From positions 1-55,251 of the forward strand of contig MLAK01000822.1 of the NCBI GenBank assembly GCA_001839685.1: a DNA stretch of 55,251 nucleotides, written 5' to 3'. Below the pieces are notes generated by a model. That model was not told where the DNA came from. It did no database searches and saw only the letters and a list, made by a program, of their open reading frames with translations. Within the stretch, counting starts at the first letter, position 1. Each line of letters begins with the position of its first letter. Made by a program: the position numbers and the translations under genes. The stretch is from Tritrichomonas foetus (taxonomy: Eukaryota > Parabasalia > Tritrichomonadida > Tritrichomonadidae). This document shows positions 19,100 through 35,910 of the stretch, in pieces.

Positions 19100-20500
19100 T
19101 TATTTTTCTTGATTAGCTAATAAATCTTGGAGAACTTGTTTCATTTCTAATATTTTATCATTTGAAACTTTTTTCTCGATCAATTTCAAAAAGTTTTCAA
19201 AGATCACATTCACTGACATCGATGCAGTAAAAGCAGAACCATGTGGCTGTTTCAATGCTGGCCAAATTGAATATTGGGGTTTGTCAGAAACTGGCATTTC
19301 TAAACCCTGTACATGTTCTGTGAATGGATTATATTCGTAAAATTTCACACTTGGAACTGATTTGAAAACTTGATACAAAATTCGTGTATTTTGAAGACAT
19401 TCCTCATACAATTTCATTGATGGTGAAGCTACAAACAGAATTACATCATGCTCGTAGTCACCCACTGTTTGAATAAATTCTGGTGCGTATAACTTCGGAA
19501 TTTTAATAACTTGTTTCTCTTCTGGGAGTGGAATTCCAAGCATATGGAATTTGCAGAAGTCTAAAATGTTTTCAGGCAAAGGATTTAATTTCATATATGG
19601 TTCAAATTTGCTTCGTTGTCCTTGTTTAATGCTGAGTGCGAAAACTGGCTGATTAAAGTTGATTACATACATTGATTGAACAAGACTTTGACATCTGAAA
19701 AAGTCACAATATTGGAAAGAAATATTGTCTCCGAAAAACTCTTGAACTCTTTCAAAGCTTTGAACAGCTTCATAAAGATGAAGTGGATCACGCTCATCAA
19801 GAAGAGCTACTAATGTATTGTCTGTACCGGTTGATGATAGTTGCTCGATATTTCGAACATGCATGTATGGTGAAGTGATTAAGTTAGAAATTTCTGTGAA
19901 GTTAATTGTATCAAAAGCACGAGAAAAGTGATCATTTGGTCGGGTGAAAACAGCTGTTGGAAAATGAAGTGATTCAGAAACATTTGCATTATCAATTACG
20001 CCAATATGAATGATTCCTGCAAATTTATCAAGTAACCCATCAGCTTCCATGAATGCTTTAGATGAGTTTATAATTAAGTTGCCGGGATTTTTCTGCTGGA
20101 AATCGAAAACTGAAAATGTAGAATTCAAAAATATCATATCGGCGTTGATTAATGTTTCGCAGTATTCAATCATCGCGTGTGATGACCATTCTCCGTAATA
20201 AATAGATTTGAATTCACCACCTCGAAAGACGGCAATGGTGGGCGCATACATGATATTATATTTAAATGGAATGTCCGATGAGGTTTCGAATTCGACAACT
20301 AAGAATCCAATTGAGTCTGTATAACGCTCGGAGATCGTATCCATAACGGTGTTGATTCTGCGACATGGAATACATTTGTTGGAAGTGAACAAAACTAATG
20401 TAATTGGTGTTTTTTTAACGGCGTTAGTAAATGTTTTTGATGAAGCACGAATACATTTCGCTGAAGCGGTATGAAAGAGAGAGAAAAGTATAAACAACAT
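19100..20500 (-). CDS. Secreted/ER thioredoxin-fold protein (PDI-like)
   Basis: A 466-residue protein with a hydrophobic signal peptide (about 1-14, likely cleaved after ASA). A thioredoxin domain follows at about 20-120 with active-site CIPC (C43, C46) and a probable cis-proline in MYAPT. The remaining 340 residues look like further degenerate thioredoxin-like folds without CxxC pairs. The protein probably acts in disulfide exchange or folding in the secretory pathway. The C-terminus (NQEK) is not a classical KDEL-type retention signal and no membrane anchor is evident, so location beyond the secretory route is uncertain. CIPC is not the typical CGHC of PDI and suggests a more reducing or specialised role. 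The ATG at 20500 directly precedes the signal peptide. Confidence 0.75.
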   Translation of the reverse strand: MLFILFSLFHTASAKCIRASSKTFTNAVKKTPITLVLFTSNKCIPCRRINTVMDTISERYTDSIGFLVVEFETSSDIPFKYNIMYAPTIAVFRGGEFKSIYYGEWSSHAMIEYCETLINADMIFLNSTFSVFDFQQKNPGNLIINSSKAFMEADGLLDKFAGIIHIGVIDNANVSESLHFPTAVFTRPNDHFSRAFDTINFTEISNLITSPYMHVRNIEQLSSTGTDNTLVALLDERDPLHLYEAVQSFERVQEFFGDNISFQYCDFFRCQSLVQSMYVINFNQPVFALSIKQGQRSKFEPYMKLNPLPENILDFCKFHMLGIPLPEEKQVIKIPKLYAPEFIQTVGDYEHDVILFVASPSMKLYEECLQNTRILYQVFKSVPSVKFYEYNPFTEHVQGLEMPVSDKPQYSIWPALKQPHGSAFTASMSVNVIFENFLKLIEKKVSNDKILEMKQVLQDLLANQEK

Positions 20501-20515
20501 CTGACCAAATAGGTC

Positions 20516-20526
20516 TGACTTTTTCA
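20516..20526 (-). promoter_or_regulatory. Promoter-like TGACTTTTTCA (reverse orientation)
   Basis: The plus-strand tgactttttca lies about 16 bases upstream of the thioredoxin-fold ATG, so the gene's own strand reads tgaaaaagtca. The Wntless-like gene has the same ctgaaaaagt string upstream of its ATG. The role is inferred. Confidence 0.35.
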
Positions 20527-20958
20527 GAATATATTTGTCTGAATGTCTTCGTATATAGATATCTCGGACTGTTTTTAAGATTACTCTTCATAATTCATAA
20601 TTAAAAATGAAAAATGCCTAAATATAATAATTAATGTGTGGGGAAAGTAATATTCAGATTGATCAGACAAATACATTATTGATGTGGCTAATAACTTTAC
20701 CTGATTTAAAACATAAAATGCTATAGCATTATGTTTATTGAAGCTTTCAATTTGAAGGCAAATAATAAGAAAGATTCCAAGAAATTTTAACCAAAAATAA
20801 TTCAGGTCGGTTTGCCAAGTTTATTGCCAACTTTTGAAATGATTTTACAATTTGGAGTTTGCAAAGTTGGCTAATATTTCAATTCATTCAAATTTTGAAA
20901 TGACCTTCATTTTTTTCAATACTTTATATTTTTCCGTAGATTAAATCAAAGAAGTCGG
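20527..20958. other. Divergent intergenic region
   Basis: AT-rich spacer between the divergent thioredoxin-fold and Pmp-like genes. It contains short direct repeats of a gccaa/ttggca type near 20810-20870. I see no gene. Confidence 0.5.
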
Positions 20959-21819
20959 ATGTATTTCCTGCTTATACTCACAATTCTCGAAAAGCCATCA
21001 TTTCTAACAACTTGCACAGGAACGGAACGATGCGAATTTCAGAATGAAGAGGTCATTCTCGATAAAGTCACTTTCTCATCTTTTTCATGTGAATCCAATG
21101 GCGGAGCGGTTTTTATTGAATCATGCAAAACAACAATTACTAACTGTAACTTCCACGAATGTAATTCATCATCACAGGGTGGCGCTATATATTGCATTCA
21201 AGAAACATCAAATTCTTTGTTCACAAATTGCTATTTTGATGGATGTGAAGCTTATGATGGTGCTGGCATTTATTATGTCAATAAGCAAAAGTCAGATAAT
21301 CAAATTTCAAACTGCCATTTTTCCAATTGTGTTGCAAAAGGAATTGGTGGTGGTTGTTTCTTTCAAAGTAATACTGGATCAATTAATGAATGTGAATTCA
21401 CCAATTGTGTCGCTAACTACAATGGTGGATCAATTGCAGTTTGGAATGAAGCAAATGGAGATGGTTTCTGTGTAATTCAAAAATGCATCTTTCAATTTAC
21501 TGCTTCACTTGATTGTCCAAACACTTTATATGTGACAACCTATGATCCAAAATGTAAACCAGTCAAAATTGTTGATTGTTGCTTTTTCGCACAAGAAAAG
21601 TGGCAAGAAATTACTGGCACTTTTTTGATTGCTGCTGAAACTGAAATCATTTTTGAAGGAACAAACTCTTTGGGTGGAGATGAAAATTCCATCATTTGGC
21701 CATTCCTAAGCGAGCCACAAACACAAAACTTAGAATTTAATGCCAACGAGTGCACCTTTTCTCTATCATCTTCTTCTTCAACAACAACAACAGATACATC
21801 ATCTTCAACAACAACAACA
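20959..21819 (+). CDS. Pmp-like GGA-repeat surface protein, 5' part only
   Basis: The first 287 codons of a protein cut by an assembly gap. It starts with a hydrophobic segment (YFLLILTIL) that may be part of a signal peptide. Short repeats follow, each pairing a GGA-type turn with a Cys-rich strand: GGAVFI (48-53), GGAIY (74-78), GAGIYY (about 101), GGGCFF (about 120), GGSIAV (146-151), interleaved with TNCNFHEC-like and SNCHFSNC-like blocks. This pattern marks a right-handed beta-helix like chlamydial Pmp proteins and the Pmp-like surface family described in T. vaginalis. Residues 264-287 are Ser/Thr-only and run into the gap. The C-terminal part, where a membrane anchor would be expected, is missing. 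It is probably a cell-surface protein involved in adhesion. Confidence 0.7.
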
Positions 21820-22293
21820 NNNNNNNNNNNNNNNNNNNNNNNNNNNNNNNNNNNNNNNNNNNNNNNNNNNNNNNNNNNNNNNNNNNNNNNNNNNNNNNNN
21901 NNNNNNNNNNNNNNNNNNNNNNNNNNNNNNNNNNNNNNNNNNNNNNNNNNNNNNNNNNNNNNNNNNNNNNNNNNNNNNNNNNNNNNNNNNNNNNNNNNNN
22001 NNNNNNNNNNNNNNNNNNNNNNNNNNNNNNNNNNNNNNNNNNNNNNNNNNNNNNNNNNNNNNNNNNNNNNNNNNNNNNNNNNNNNNNNNNNNNNNNNNNN
22101 NNNNNNNNNNNNNNNNNNNNNNNNNNNNNNNNNNNNNNNNNNNNNNNNNNNNNNNNNNNNNNNNNNNNNNNNNNNNNNNNNNNNNNNNNNNNNNNNNNNN
22201 NNNNNNNNNNNNNNNNNNNNNNNNNNNNNNNNNNNNNNNNNNNNNNNNNNNNNNNNNNNNNNNNNNNNNNNNNNNNNNNNNNNNNNNNNNNNN
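21820..22293. other. Assembly gap (474 N)
   Basis: A run of 474 unresolved bases directly after a TCT/ACA-type Ser/Thr-coding microsatellite and before the giant T run. The real sequence and length are unknown. Confidence 1.
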
Positions 22294-29920
<7,627 letters not shown>

Positions 29921-30210
29921 CTTCTTCTTCTTCTTCTTTTTCTTCAATAATTCAAACGATATGTTTATATGGCCGTAATCTTAAAAAGTTGATTGCTCTG
30001 TATGTTATTGAATCACAAAAAGAAAGAATTGATTTTTTTTCACAGTGTAAAAAACTATTGTAATTTCCCTTGTGTTTTATTGTACTTTAAATCACAAGTA
30101 TCTCAATATACGAAAACACTTTTCTCGTCAAATTTAGATTTCGATTAAATCTTTTTCATGATTAAAATTATAATCAATCAAAAAATGAAAAGAAATACTC
30201 AATTAAAATA
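29921..30210. other. CTT microsatellite and non-coding flank
   Basis: About six CTT units (29921-29937) and then AT-rich sequence. If the Pmp-like gene really continued here, the frame would give poly-Ser and then about 40 residues ending at 30063, but this segment has no membrane anchor. Continuity across the gap cannot be judged. Confidence 0.5.
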
Positions 30211-31623
30211 TTATTCATTGCCTTCATAATCATATAATAGATCATTCAACTTGTCAATGATGTCTGGTGAATATGTAATTATTTCATTAGATTGATTTTC
30301 TAATAATTTATCAATAAGATGGGAAATAGTTATATCAAATGGTATGAGATTCAATCTGATTATTTTAATGAGTGCTTCGATCATATAACAACCATAGTCA
30401 CTTGGTGAATGACTAACAATATCGGTTATCAAGTCAAATCCACCATGTTCAATGATGAATCTAATATTAGATTCTTCAGTATTAGAAAGAATAAAAACAG
30501 AAATACAACTTACAGTTTCATACTTTTCAATTACTTGCATCGACTCATACTCATTCATCATACAATGTAATAATTTACTATTCAAAAAAAGATCACTATC
30601 ATCTTTGATAGCAGCCCTGAGAAATGTGCCCATTGAAGGCCATTGACTTTTGTTGTGATAATATACGTAATCAGTTAATTTATTGGTACATGAAATGAAA
30701 ATACTCTCCATATTTAATTTATTGCTTTTATAAACAAAAGCATGATAAAAAATTACAAATGCATATTTGGCATTTTTTTGGTGATATGTGATTTCTAAAT
30801 TTACTAAAACATCAAAAAAATTTGTTGAGTTGATAAGTTGAAAAAACTTTTCATTTGAAATGACAAATGATATTATTTTAATTGTAGATTTCAAAAGGGG
30901 ATATGGAGTATCAATGAAATGCTGAAGACATAACATGATAATGTTTTCAAAACTAGGGTAATCTTCTTGCTTAAGTACTTTGAACATTTTGGCGAGAAGT
31001 CCAAATGATGAAAAAACACATTCTGGAAATCGTGAATTTTCTAACAGAATATTTAAAGTCGAAATTAAATCAGTGTTCATTAAAATATGAACTGCTTCGA
31101 TTGATTTAGTATAGCATGATAAGACCTGGAATATCTCATCAAAAGAATGATCATACAGTTGCAAATGATGTAACATAATATTGAGAATTATTTCATTGTA
31201 TGGTGAGCAACTTTCAATGATTGAAGAATAGAGCAATAAATTATGTGTAAATCGCATTAAATAAATGAGTGCTTTTTGAACTGTTCTATTTTCTCTATTC
31301 AAAAAACAAAAATTTAATGTGGATATAAGAGAATTAATAAATTCATCGTTTAACAAAAATTCACAATAACTTGTGAAATTGGAATCAGAAGAAAATTGGA
31401 ATAAATCACAACTCCGTTCTAAATTTCCATTTATGAAATCTGAAATAACAGATTGAAAATGATTATCTTGAGCTTGTTCAGATAGTATACTTTCTTGATC
31501 ATCATGAAACAAACTATTATGATTTTTTAAGCAAATAATATTCTTTTGGATTCCTTCACGTTTTGGCACGATATTTTTGTAAGAAATTGACATGGAAACT
31601 CTGGGAAACAAAAAGTTTTGCAT
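30211..31623 (-). CDS. Hypothetical protein with helical (ARM-like) repeats
   Basis: A 470-residue protein I cannot name. It is Leu/Ile/Ser-rich with regularly spaced amphipathic helices, for example LMRFTHNLLLYSSIIESC, IFQVLSCYTKSIEAVHIL and CVFSSFGLLAKMFKVL. This is the look of armadillo/HEAT-type solenoids, which usually mediate protein binding. There is no signal peptide or membrane segment. The first 70 residues are more polar and possibly disordered. It ends in an acidic tail (YDYEGNE). The minus-strand ATG at 31623 is preceded by an agtgagttttcggt string related to the promoter-like motif seen elsewhere. Confidence 0.65.
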   Translation of the reverse strand: MQNFLFPRVSMSISYKNIVPKREGIQKNIICLKNHNSLFHDDQESILSEQAQDNHFQSVISDFINGNLERSCDLFQFSSDSNFTSYCEFLLNDEFINSLISTLNFCFLNRENRTVQKALIYLMRFTHNLLLYSSIIESCSPYNEIILNIMLHHLQLYDHSFDEIFQVLSCYTKSIEAVHILMNTDLISTLNILLENSRFPECVFSSFGLLAKMFKVLKQEDYPSFENIIMLCLQHFIDTPYPLLKSTIKIISFVISNEKFFQLINSTNFFDVLVNLEITYHQKNAKYAFVIFYHAFVYKSNKLNMESIFISCTNKLTDYVYYHNKSQWPSMGTFLRAAIKDDSDLFLNSKLLHCMMNEYESMQVIEKYETVSCISVFILSNTEESNIRFIIEHGGFDLITDIVSHSPSDYGCYMIEALIKIIRLNLIPFDITISHLIDKLLENQSNEIITYSPDIIDKLNDLLYDYEGNE

Positions 31624-32128
31624 AGGTAAAACCGAAAACTCACTTTCAGGAGATATTCGGGCGATCCCATATTAAAATTTTTACCTAGAATTGACCTTTC
31701 CTTATTAGATGAGTTACTTTTCAGATATTCAAAAAATTCTTTGTAATTGGCTATTTATGCCATTAAAAAGTGGCAATTAGATTGTCTCTCATGACATTAG
31801 AAACATCTAAAAGTGTGGTTTGAGAATAATCTGAATAAGTTAGGCATCTTTATATATTTGAGAGACTCTCCTTGGCGGATGTTATATAGTATGTATGTCG
31901 ATTATTGCTAACACGTAAAATCATTCAGAAATGACCCCCATTATTCAACATCGGAACATCATTAATAAATCAGTATTTATATATATATATATATAATAAT
32001 CTTATATTTTATTCAGAATTCTCCCATATTGTCATAAGCATTGAATTCATTGAGATCATTGATTGAATTTTCATTCAAATAAATAAATTTTGGCNAATCT
32101 CCCTGAGTCTTTCAAAACATTCCATTCC
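31624..32128. other. Divergent intergenic region with leader shared with the second Crinkler-like copy
   Basis: Contains a (TA)n tract near 31979-31996. A segment at about 31897-31934 (gtcgattattgctaacac, then ttcagaaatga) is similar to 35522-35562 upstream of the second Crinkler-like copy, suggesting that the leader was duplicated too. An N at 32095 sits near the 5' end of the coding frame. Confidence 0.6.
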
Positions 32129-35100
32129 ATGAAATCTATCCNGCANTATCAACAAAATGAGAGTTTCTCAGATAATTTTGACCAAACAGTTCATTTCAAA
32201 AATTTGAATTTCGATCTTGCCCAAAACTATGAGTCGCCAGATGTTGATATCAATTTTGCAAAGTTTTTATCTGGGAAATATAAAACACATTTTGAAAATT
32301 CTAAAGGAGATTTATCTTGGTATTTTCCTCATGATACTGATTTCTTAGCACGATTTCTATCAAATCATGAAACAGATCTTCGAAATCAACCAATTATTTT
32401 GGTGATCCCAGAATGGAAAATACTTTCTTCATTAATTTCTAGTTTGAAACGAATTGAACTATTCGACAAAATCGATTTTGATGTTCAAATTTTTCGACAA
32501 GAAACAAAATTTTCTCGNAGAGATTCTGAATTTCATATTTGTGATGCAATCAATAAAACAGAGATAAGNACAAAACTTTTTCGATCATTTGTTTCATGTC
32601 GTCACTTTTGTCCTTTCTTCAAGCAATATCAAAATAAATTAAAATCGCAAGATTATTCATTTAATCTTGAAGATTCAGATGACATTGAAAATTTATTTAC
32701 GAATTTTACTNGCTGNCCAGTTGTTGAGTTTGAGAATTACAATCGAAATATTCGGACAAGTCAAAATTCGACAACAAAGATCAAAATATCAATTGTTTCA
32801 TCAAATGGAATGATGTATTATATTCAAAAGAAAACAATTTTAGGTGGAATTGAAGAATATCAAAATTTCTTTCAAAATCATAGAGTTGTGTTTTTTGGAT
32901 GTGATTTGATTAAAACACTCAATATCTATCAAAGTTCTATTTATATAACTGATCTTGATTTGGAGAATACAAAATCAAAATGCTCACAAATCATAAACAA
33001 TTGTCAAAATGAAAATGACTCGATTCAAACAATAAACTTCAAAGAAGATATTAAATCATTTTCTTCATTAATTATCGACTTTATCCAAAAATCAAATCAG
33101 CCAATTTCATACGACAAGAAGACTATCAAATCCAATGAAAATGATTTTTTTGACATTTTTAATTCTTTTGAATTTGAAGAACAAGAATTCATTAATGAAA
33201 TATTATTATTTATGTTTTCTAGTCAATTCAAACAATCACATCAATATTTAGGAAAAAAAGACTCAATTTTCAAAATCAATATTCCTATTTCAAACAATAT
33301 TTTCCATGATTGTTTGTATTTTACTTTAGCAAAAAGATTTGATCAATCAAATAATATCAAGTCAATATCACAGATTCCCCAATCATCATTTTTCTCTCAA
33401 CTCAAAGCTTATTTTCCTTTTTCATTATTCAGATCAAAAAACTCAGAATTATTTAATCCTCAAACAATACCTGCATCTCAACTCAAAACACTTATTTCTT
33501 TACTCTCATCAAATAATTCAAAACTTTGTTTTCGCAATTGCATCCCTGATATCTCAAATAGTTATAAAGAAAATGTAATTCAACTAAATTATCAAGATAA
33601 GATGTTTGGAATTAGAATATTTAGTTGGTATCCAACTTTCTATGATATAGTTGATACATACACTAAAGATTCAGAAGATCGAATATTACATTTAACAGGA
33701 TCACCTGGGATTGGGAAATCTACATTTATCTGGTATTTTATCCTTCGATGGATTCGATCCATTGAATTAGGTGAAAAATCACCTCAAATTACAGCGTTGA
33801 ATTTAGAATTTTATGATCAATCTAATCCAAATAAAATCATTATTTTATCATCAGGTCAAACTTTTTATTTTGGAGAATATACAGACCTAACAGTTGGAAA
33901 TAAAGTGTCTAATATAATATATCAAAATCTTTATTACTATAAACATGGAAATGTTTATAGAATTGATGATATTGAAGACACAAAAAATCTCAATAACGAA
34001 TATCTTACATTTGAATATAACAATAAATATTTTAATGTTACTGTTGATTGGAGAATATTTCGAATTTTCTATATTATTGATGGAATTCCTGATCTTAATA
34101 AAACAAGATATGGGAAAGTTTTGATGTGTCCTTCATATAACAAATCTCATCAGTGCTTTGGTTCAAAAAAATTTGTCACATATTTGGCACCATTATGCTA
34201 TCCTAATGAATTTGTTAATGCATTATTATTATCAAATTCAATGAATAAAAAACGAATTTTGGCTCTTGCACCAACAATTGCAGGATTTATCAATTTCAAC
34301 ATCCGTGATACTTTAAGTATAGCGAATCAATATGATTATTCATGCCTTGAAGATTATTTGATTCTTCAAATGAAATATCAACTTTTAAAATCTGAAGAAA
34401 TATATCAAATTTTATCCCATATTATTCAAAATAAAAAATATGTTTTTATATTTTGTTCAGATACTGATCAACCTTCACGATGTTTTTCAATCGAACAACA
34501 ACAGTTTATTCATTTTACATCAGAATCCTCCGAAAACTTATCATATCAAATGAAAAACGATCAACAATTAAAAGAACAAGAAAAGGTTTTAAAGCTAATT
34601 AATTCCATANTTAATCTTGAAAATAAAAGTTTGCAAGGCATTCTTTTCGAAGNTAGTNGTNGATTCAAATTAAATCACCCATTTTTACTCAATTGTANAG
34701 AAATGATATCTGATTCAAGTGGTCAATTACGAGAAAATACTGATCATCAACATTTTCAATTGTTTTTCAATGCATGCAGTGAAGTTATTGAAATTCATTA
34801 TTCAAAACATGATTTAGAAATCAACGAATTTGCTCGAAAGATTTCTGAAAATAAGAATAAATATGTGAATTATTTATTTATCCCAAAAAACAATCAAAAA
34901 TTATATGATTTCATTTTATATGATGTATCACAAAATGTTTTATATCTATTTCAAATGACTGTTGGGCAAACTCATGNTTTTNGTGGTACAGAACTCGATA
35001 CTATATATGAAGCATTGACAAAAGCTCAAACCAAAGTGAATANTGTTATTTATATTCATTTTCGAAATTATCGACAAAATCTTCATCGTTCCTTTCTGAA

Positions 35101-35320
35101 TCGAGGAGAAAATCAAANTGCATGTCATTACCTTCAGAAATATGAAACATTTAAAATCTATTTTTGCTCATTAGCTATACGAGAGAGTGAAGATATAATA
35201 TTATTCTACAATTCGATTAAGGAACAAACTCCAAAACAAAGATTTAAAGAGATGGTTGATTTCAGTAGTCGATACAAAAATGATGAANATGAGAGAAAAT
35301 CACATAAATCTAAGAAATAA
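32129..35320 (+). CDS. Crinkler/RHS-like P-loop NTPase with C-terminal REase-like domain, copy 1
   Basis: A 1063-residue protein from the ATG at 32129; the frame opens slightly earlier, with no ATG. The N-terminal 265 residues are unrecognised. A P-loop follows: GSPGIGKST (about 524-532, K530) in the context HLTGSPGIGKSTFIWY, which matches Crinkler and trypanosome RHS NTPases. FYIIDGIPD (D651) fits their Walker B, and the KVLMCPSYNKS then YLAPLCYPNEF stretch fits their sensor/SP block. Near the C-terminus, LYDFILYD (D927) and LFQMTVGQTH (Q942) resemble the restriction-endonuclease-like fold of that superfamily, with a Q/T version of the ExK motif. In other eukaryotes such proteins are nuclear effectors or element-associated; the role here is unknown. 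Seventeen single Ns fall in the frame, so some residues are undetermined. The tail is Lys/Ser-rich. Confidence 0.65.
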   Translation: MKSIXXYQQNESFSDNFDQTVHFKNLNFDLAQNYESPDVDINFAKFLSGKYKTHFENSKGDLSWYFPHDTDFLARFLSNHETDLRNQPIILVIPEWKILSSLISSLKRIELFDKIDFDVQIFRQETKFSXRDSEFHICDAINKTEIXTKLFRSFVSCRHFCPFFKQYQNKLKSQDYSFNLEDSDDIENLFTNFTXXPVVEFENYNRNIRTSQNSTTKIKISIVSSNGMMYYIQKKTILGGIEEYQNFFQNHRVVFFGCDLIKTLNIYQSSIYITDLDLENTKSKCSQIINNCQNENDSIQTINFKEDIKSFSSLIIDFIQKSNQPISYDKKTIKSNENDFFDIFNSFEFEEQEFINEILLFMFSSQFKQSHQYLGKKDSIFKINIPISNNIFHDCLYFTLAKRFDQSNNIKSISQIPQSSFFSQLKAYFPFSLFRSKNSELFNPQTIPASQLKTLISLLSSNNSKLCFRNCIPDISNSYKENVIQLNYQDKMFGIRIFSWYPTFYDIVDTYTKDSEDRILHLTGSPGIGKSTFIWYFILRWIRSIELGEKSPQITALNLEFYDQSNPNKIIILSSGQTFYFGEYTDLTVGNKVSNIIYQNLYYYKHGNVYRIDDIEDTKNLNNEYLTFEYNNKYFNVTVDWRIFRIFYIIDGIPDLNKTRYGKVLMCPSYNKSHQCFGSKKFVTYLAPLCYPNEFVNALLLSNSMNKKRILALAPTIAGFINFNIRDTLSIANQYDYSCLEDYLILQMKYQLLKSEEIYQILSHIIQNKKYVFIFCSDTDQPSRCFSIEQQQFIHFTSESSENLSYQMKNDQQLKEQEKVLKLINSIXNLENKSLQGILFEXSXXFKLNHPFLLNCXEMISDSSGQLRENTDHQHFQLFFNACSEVIEIHYSKHDLEINEFARKISENKNKYVNYLFIPKNNQKLYDFILYDVSQNVLYLFQMTVGQTHXFXGTELDTIYEALTKAQTKVNXVIYIHFRNYRQNLHRSFLNRGENQXACHYLQKYETFKIYFCSLAIRESEDIILFYNSIKEQTPKQRFKEMVDFSSRYKNDEXERKSHKSKK

Positions 35321-35500
35321 TCTAAAAAATATTTTTCTGATTAAATCCTAAAAATATTAATTATTTTCATGATAATCTCATTCATTCATGAAAGATGATC
35401 ATCTTTCAAAAGAATTTCTGGAATTAGAATTTCCATTTCTAAAAAATATTACACAATCTATTTTATTTAATCTGCATTATTTAATAATAAGAAATAATAA
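32921..35500 (+). repeat. Tandem segmental duplication, copy 1
   Basis: 2,580 bases repeated at 35911-38490 with a constant offset of 2990 and no indel. By manual comparison there are 31 substitutions, all between 33272 and 34442. The outer parts are identical apart from Ns in copy 1. It covers most of the Crinkler-like gene and about 180 bases of 3' flank. Confidence 0.95.
35389..35408. other. 20-bp perfect palindrome, copy 1
   Basis: tgaaagatga/tcatctttca is a perfect palindrome starting 68 bases after the Crinkler-like stop codon. An identical copy lies at 38379-38398 in the duplicated flank. It could fold as a hairpin in the 3' UTR or bind a dimeric protein. Confidence 0.6.
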
Positions 35501-35910
35501 AAGTGAAATAATATATTATATACGTCGATTATTACTAACACATTTTTTTATTCAGAAATGAACCATATTTGAACACCTTAACTTCATTTATAAATTCTTA
35601 TAATTTAAATCATAACTGACCCATATTTGAACACCTTAACTTCATTTATAAATTCTTATAATTTAAATCATTATTGAACAATTTATGATTTCATGGATTT
35701 TATTCATTTTTGCTTCATTGATTCTTAAAAATGAATCAGTGAATTAACAAAAATAATATTAAAATATATCATTTATAGCAATTTATGAGATCATTTAATA
35801 CAGAATTATGGTTTCATTAATGAAGATTTTGAGTTTTTCATTTTCATTTTTAATTAATTTCATTTCTTCCTTTGTATCTTTCATATGTTCATTTAAGAGT
35901 ATTAGCTGNC
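35501..35910. other. Spacer between the two Crinkler-like copies
   Basis: 410 bases separating the duplicated blocks. It holds the leader-like segment 35522-35562, a 58-bp tandem repeat, and an ATG at 35808 opening a short hydrophobic frame. An N at 35909 sits exactly at the junction with copy 2. Confidence 0.7.
35563..35670. repeat. 58-bp tandem duplication
   Basis: A unit starting ccatatttgaacacctta at 35563 recurs at 35621 with almost no change, giving about 1.9 copies. It lies upstream of the truncated Crinkler-like copy. Confidence 0.85.

Noticed and set aside
31889..31932. GTATGT followed by GCTAACAC resembling trichomonad intron ends
   Set aside because: The distance is too short and the 3' motif ACTAACACACAG is not complete; no coding exons flank it.
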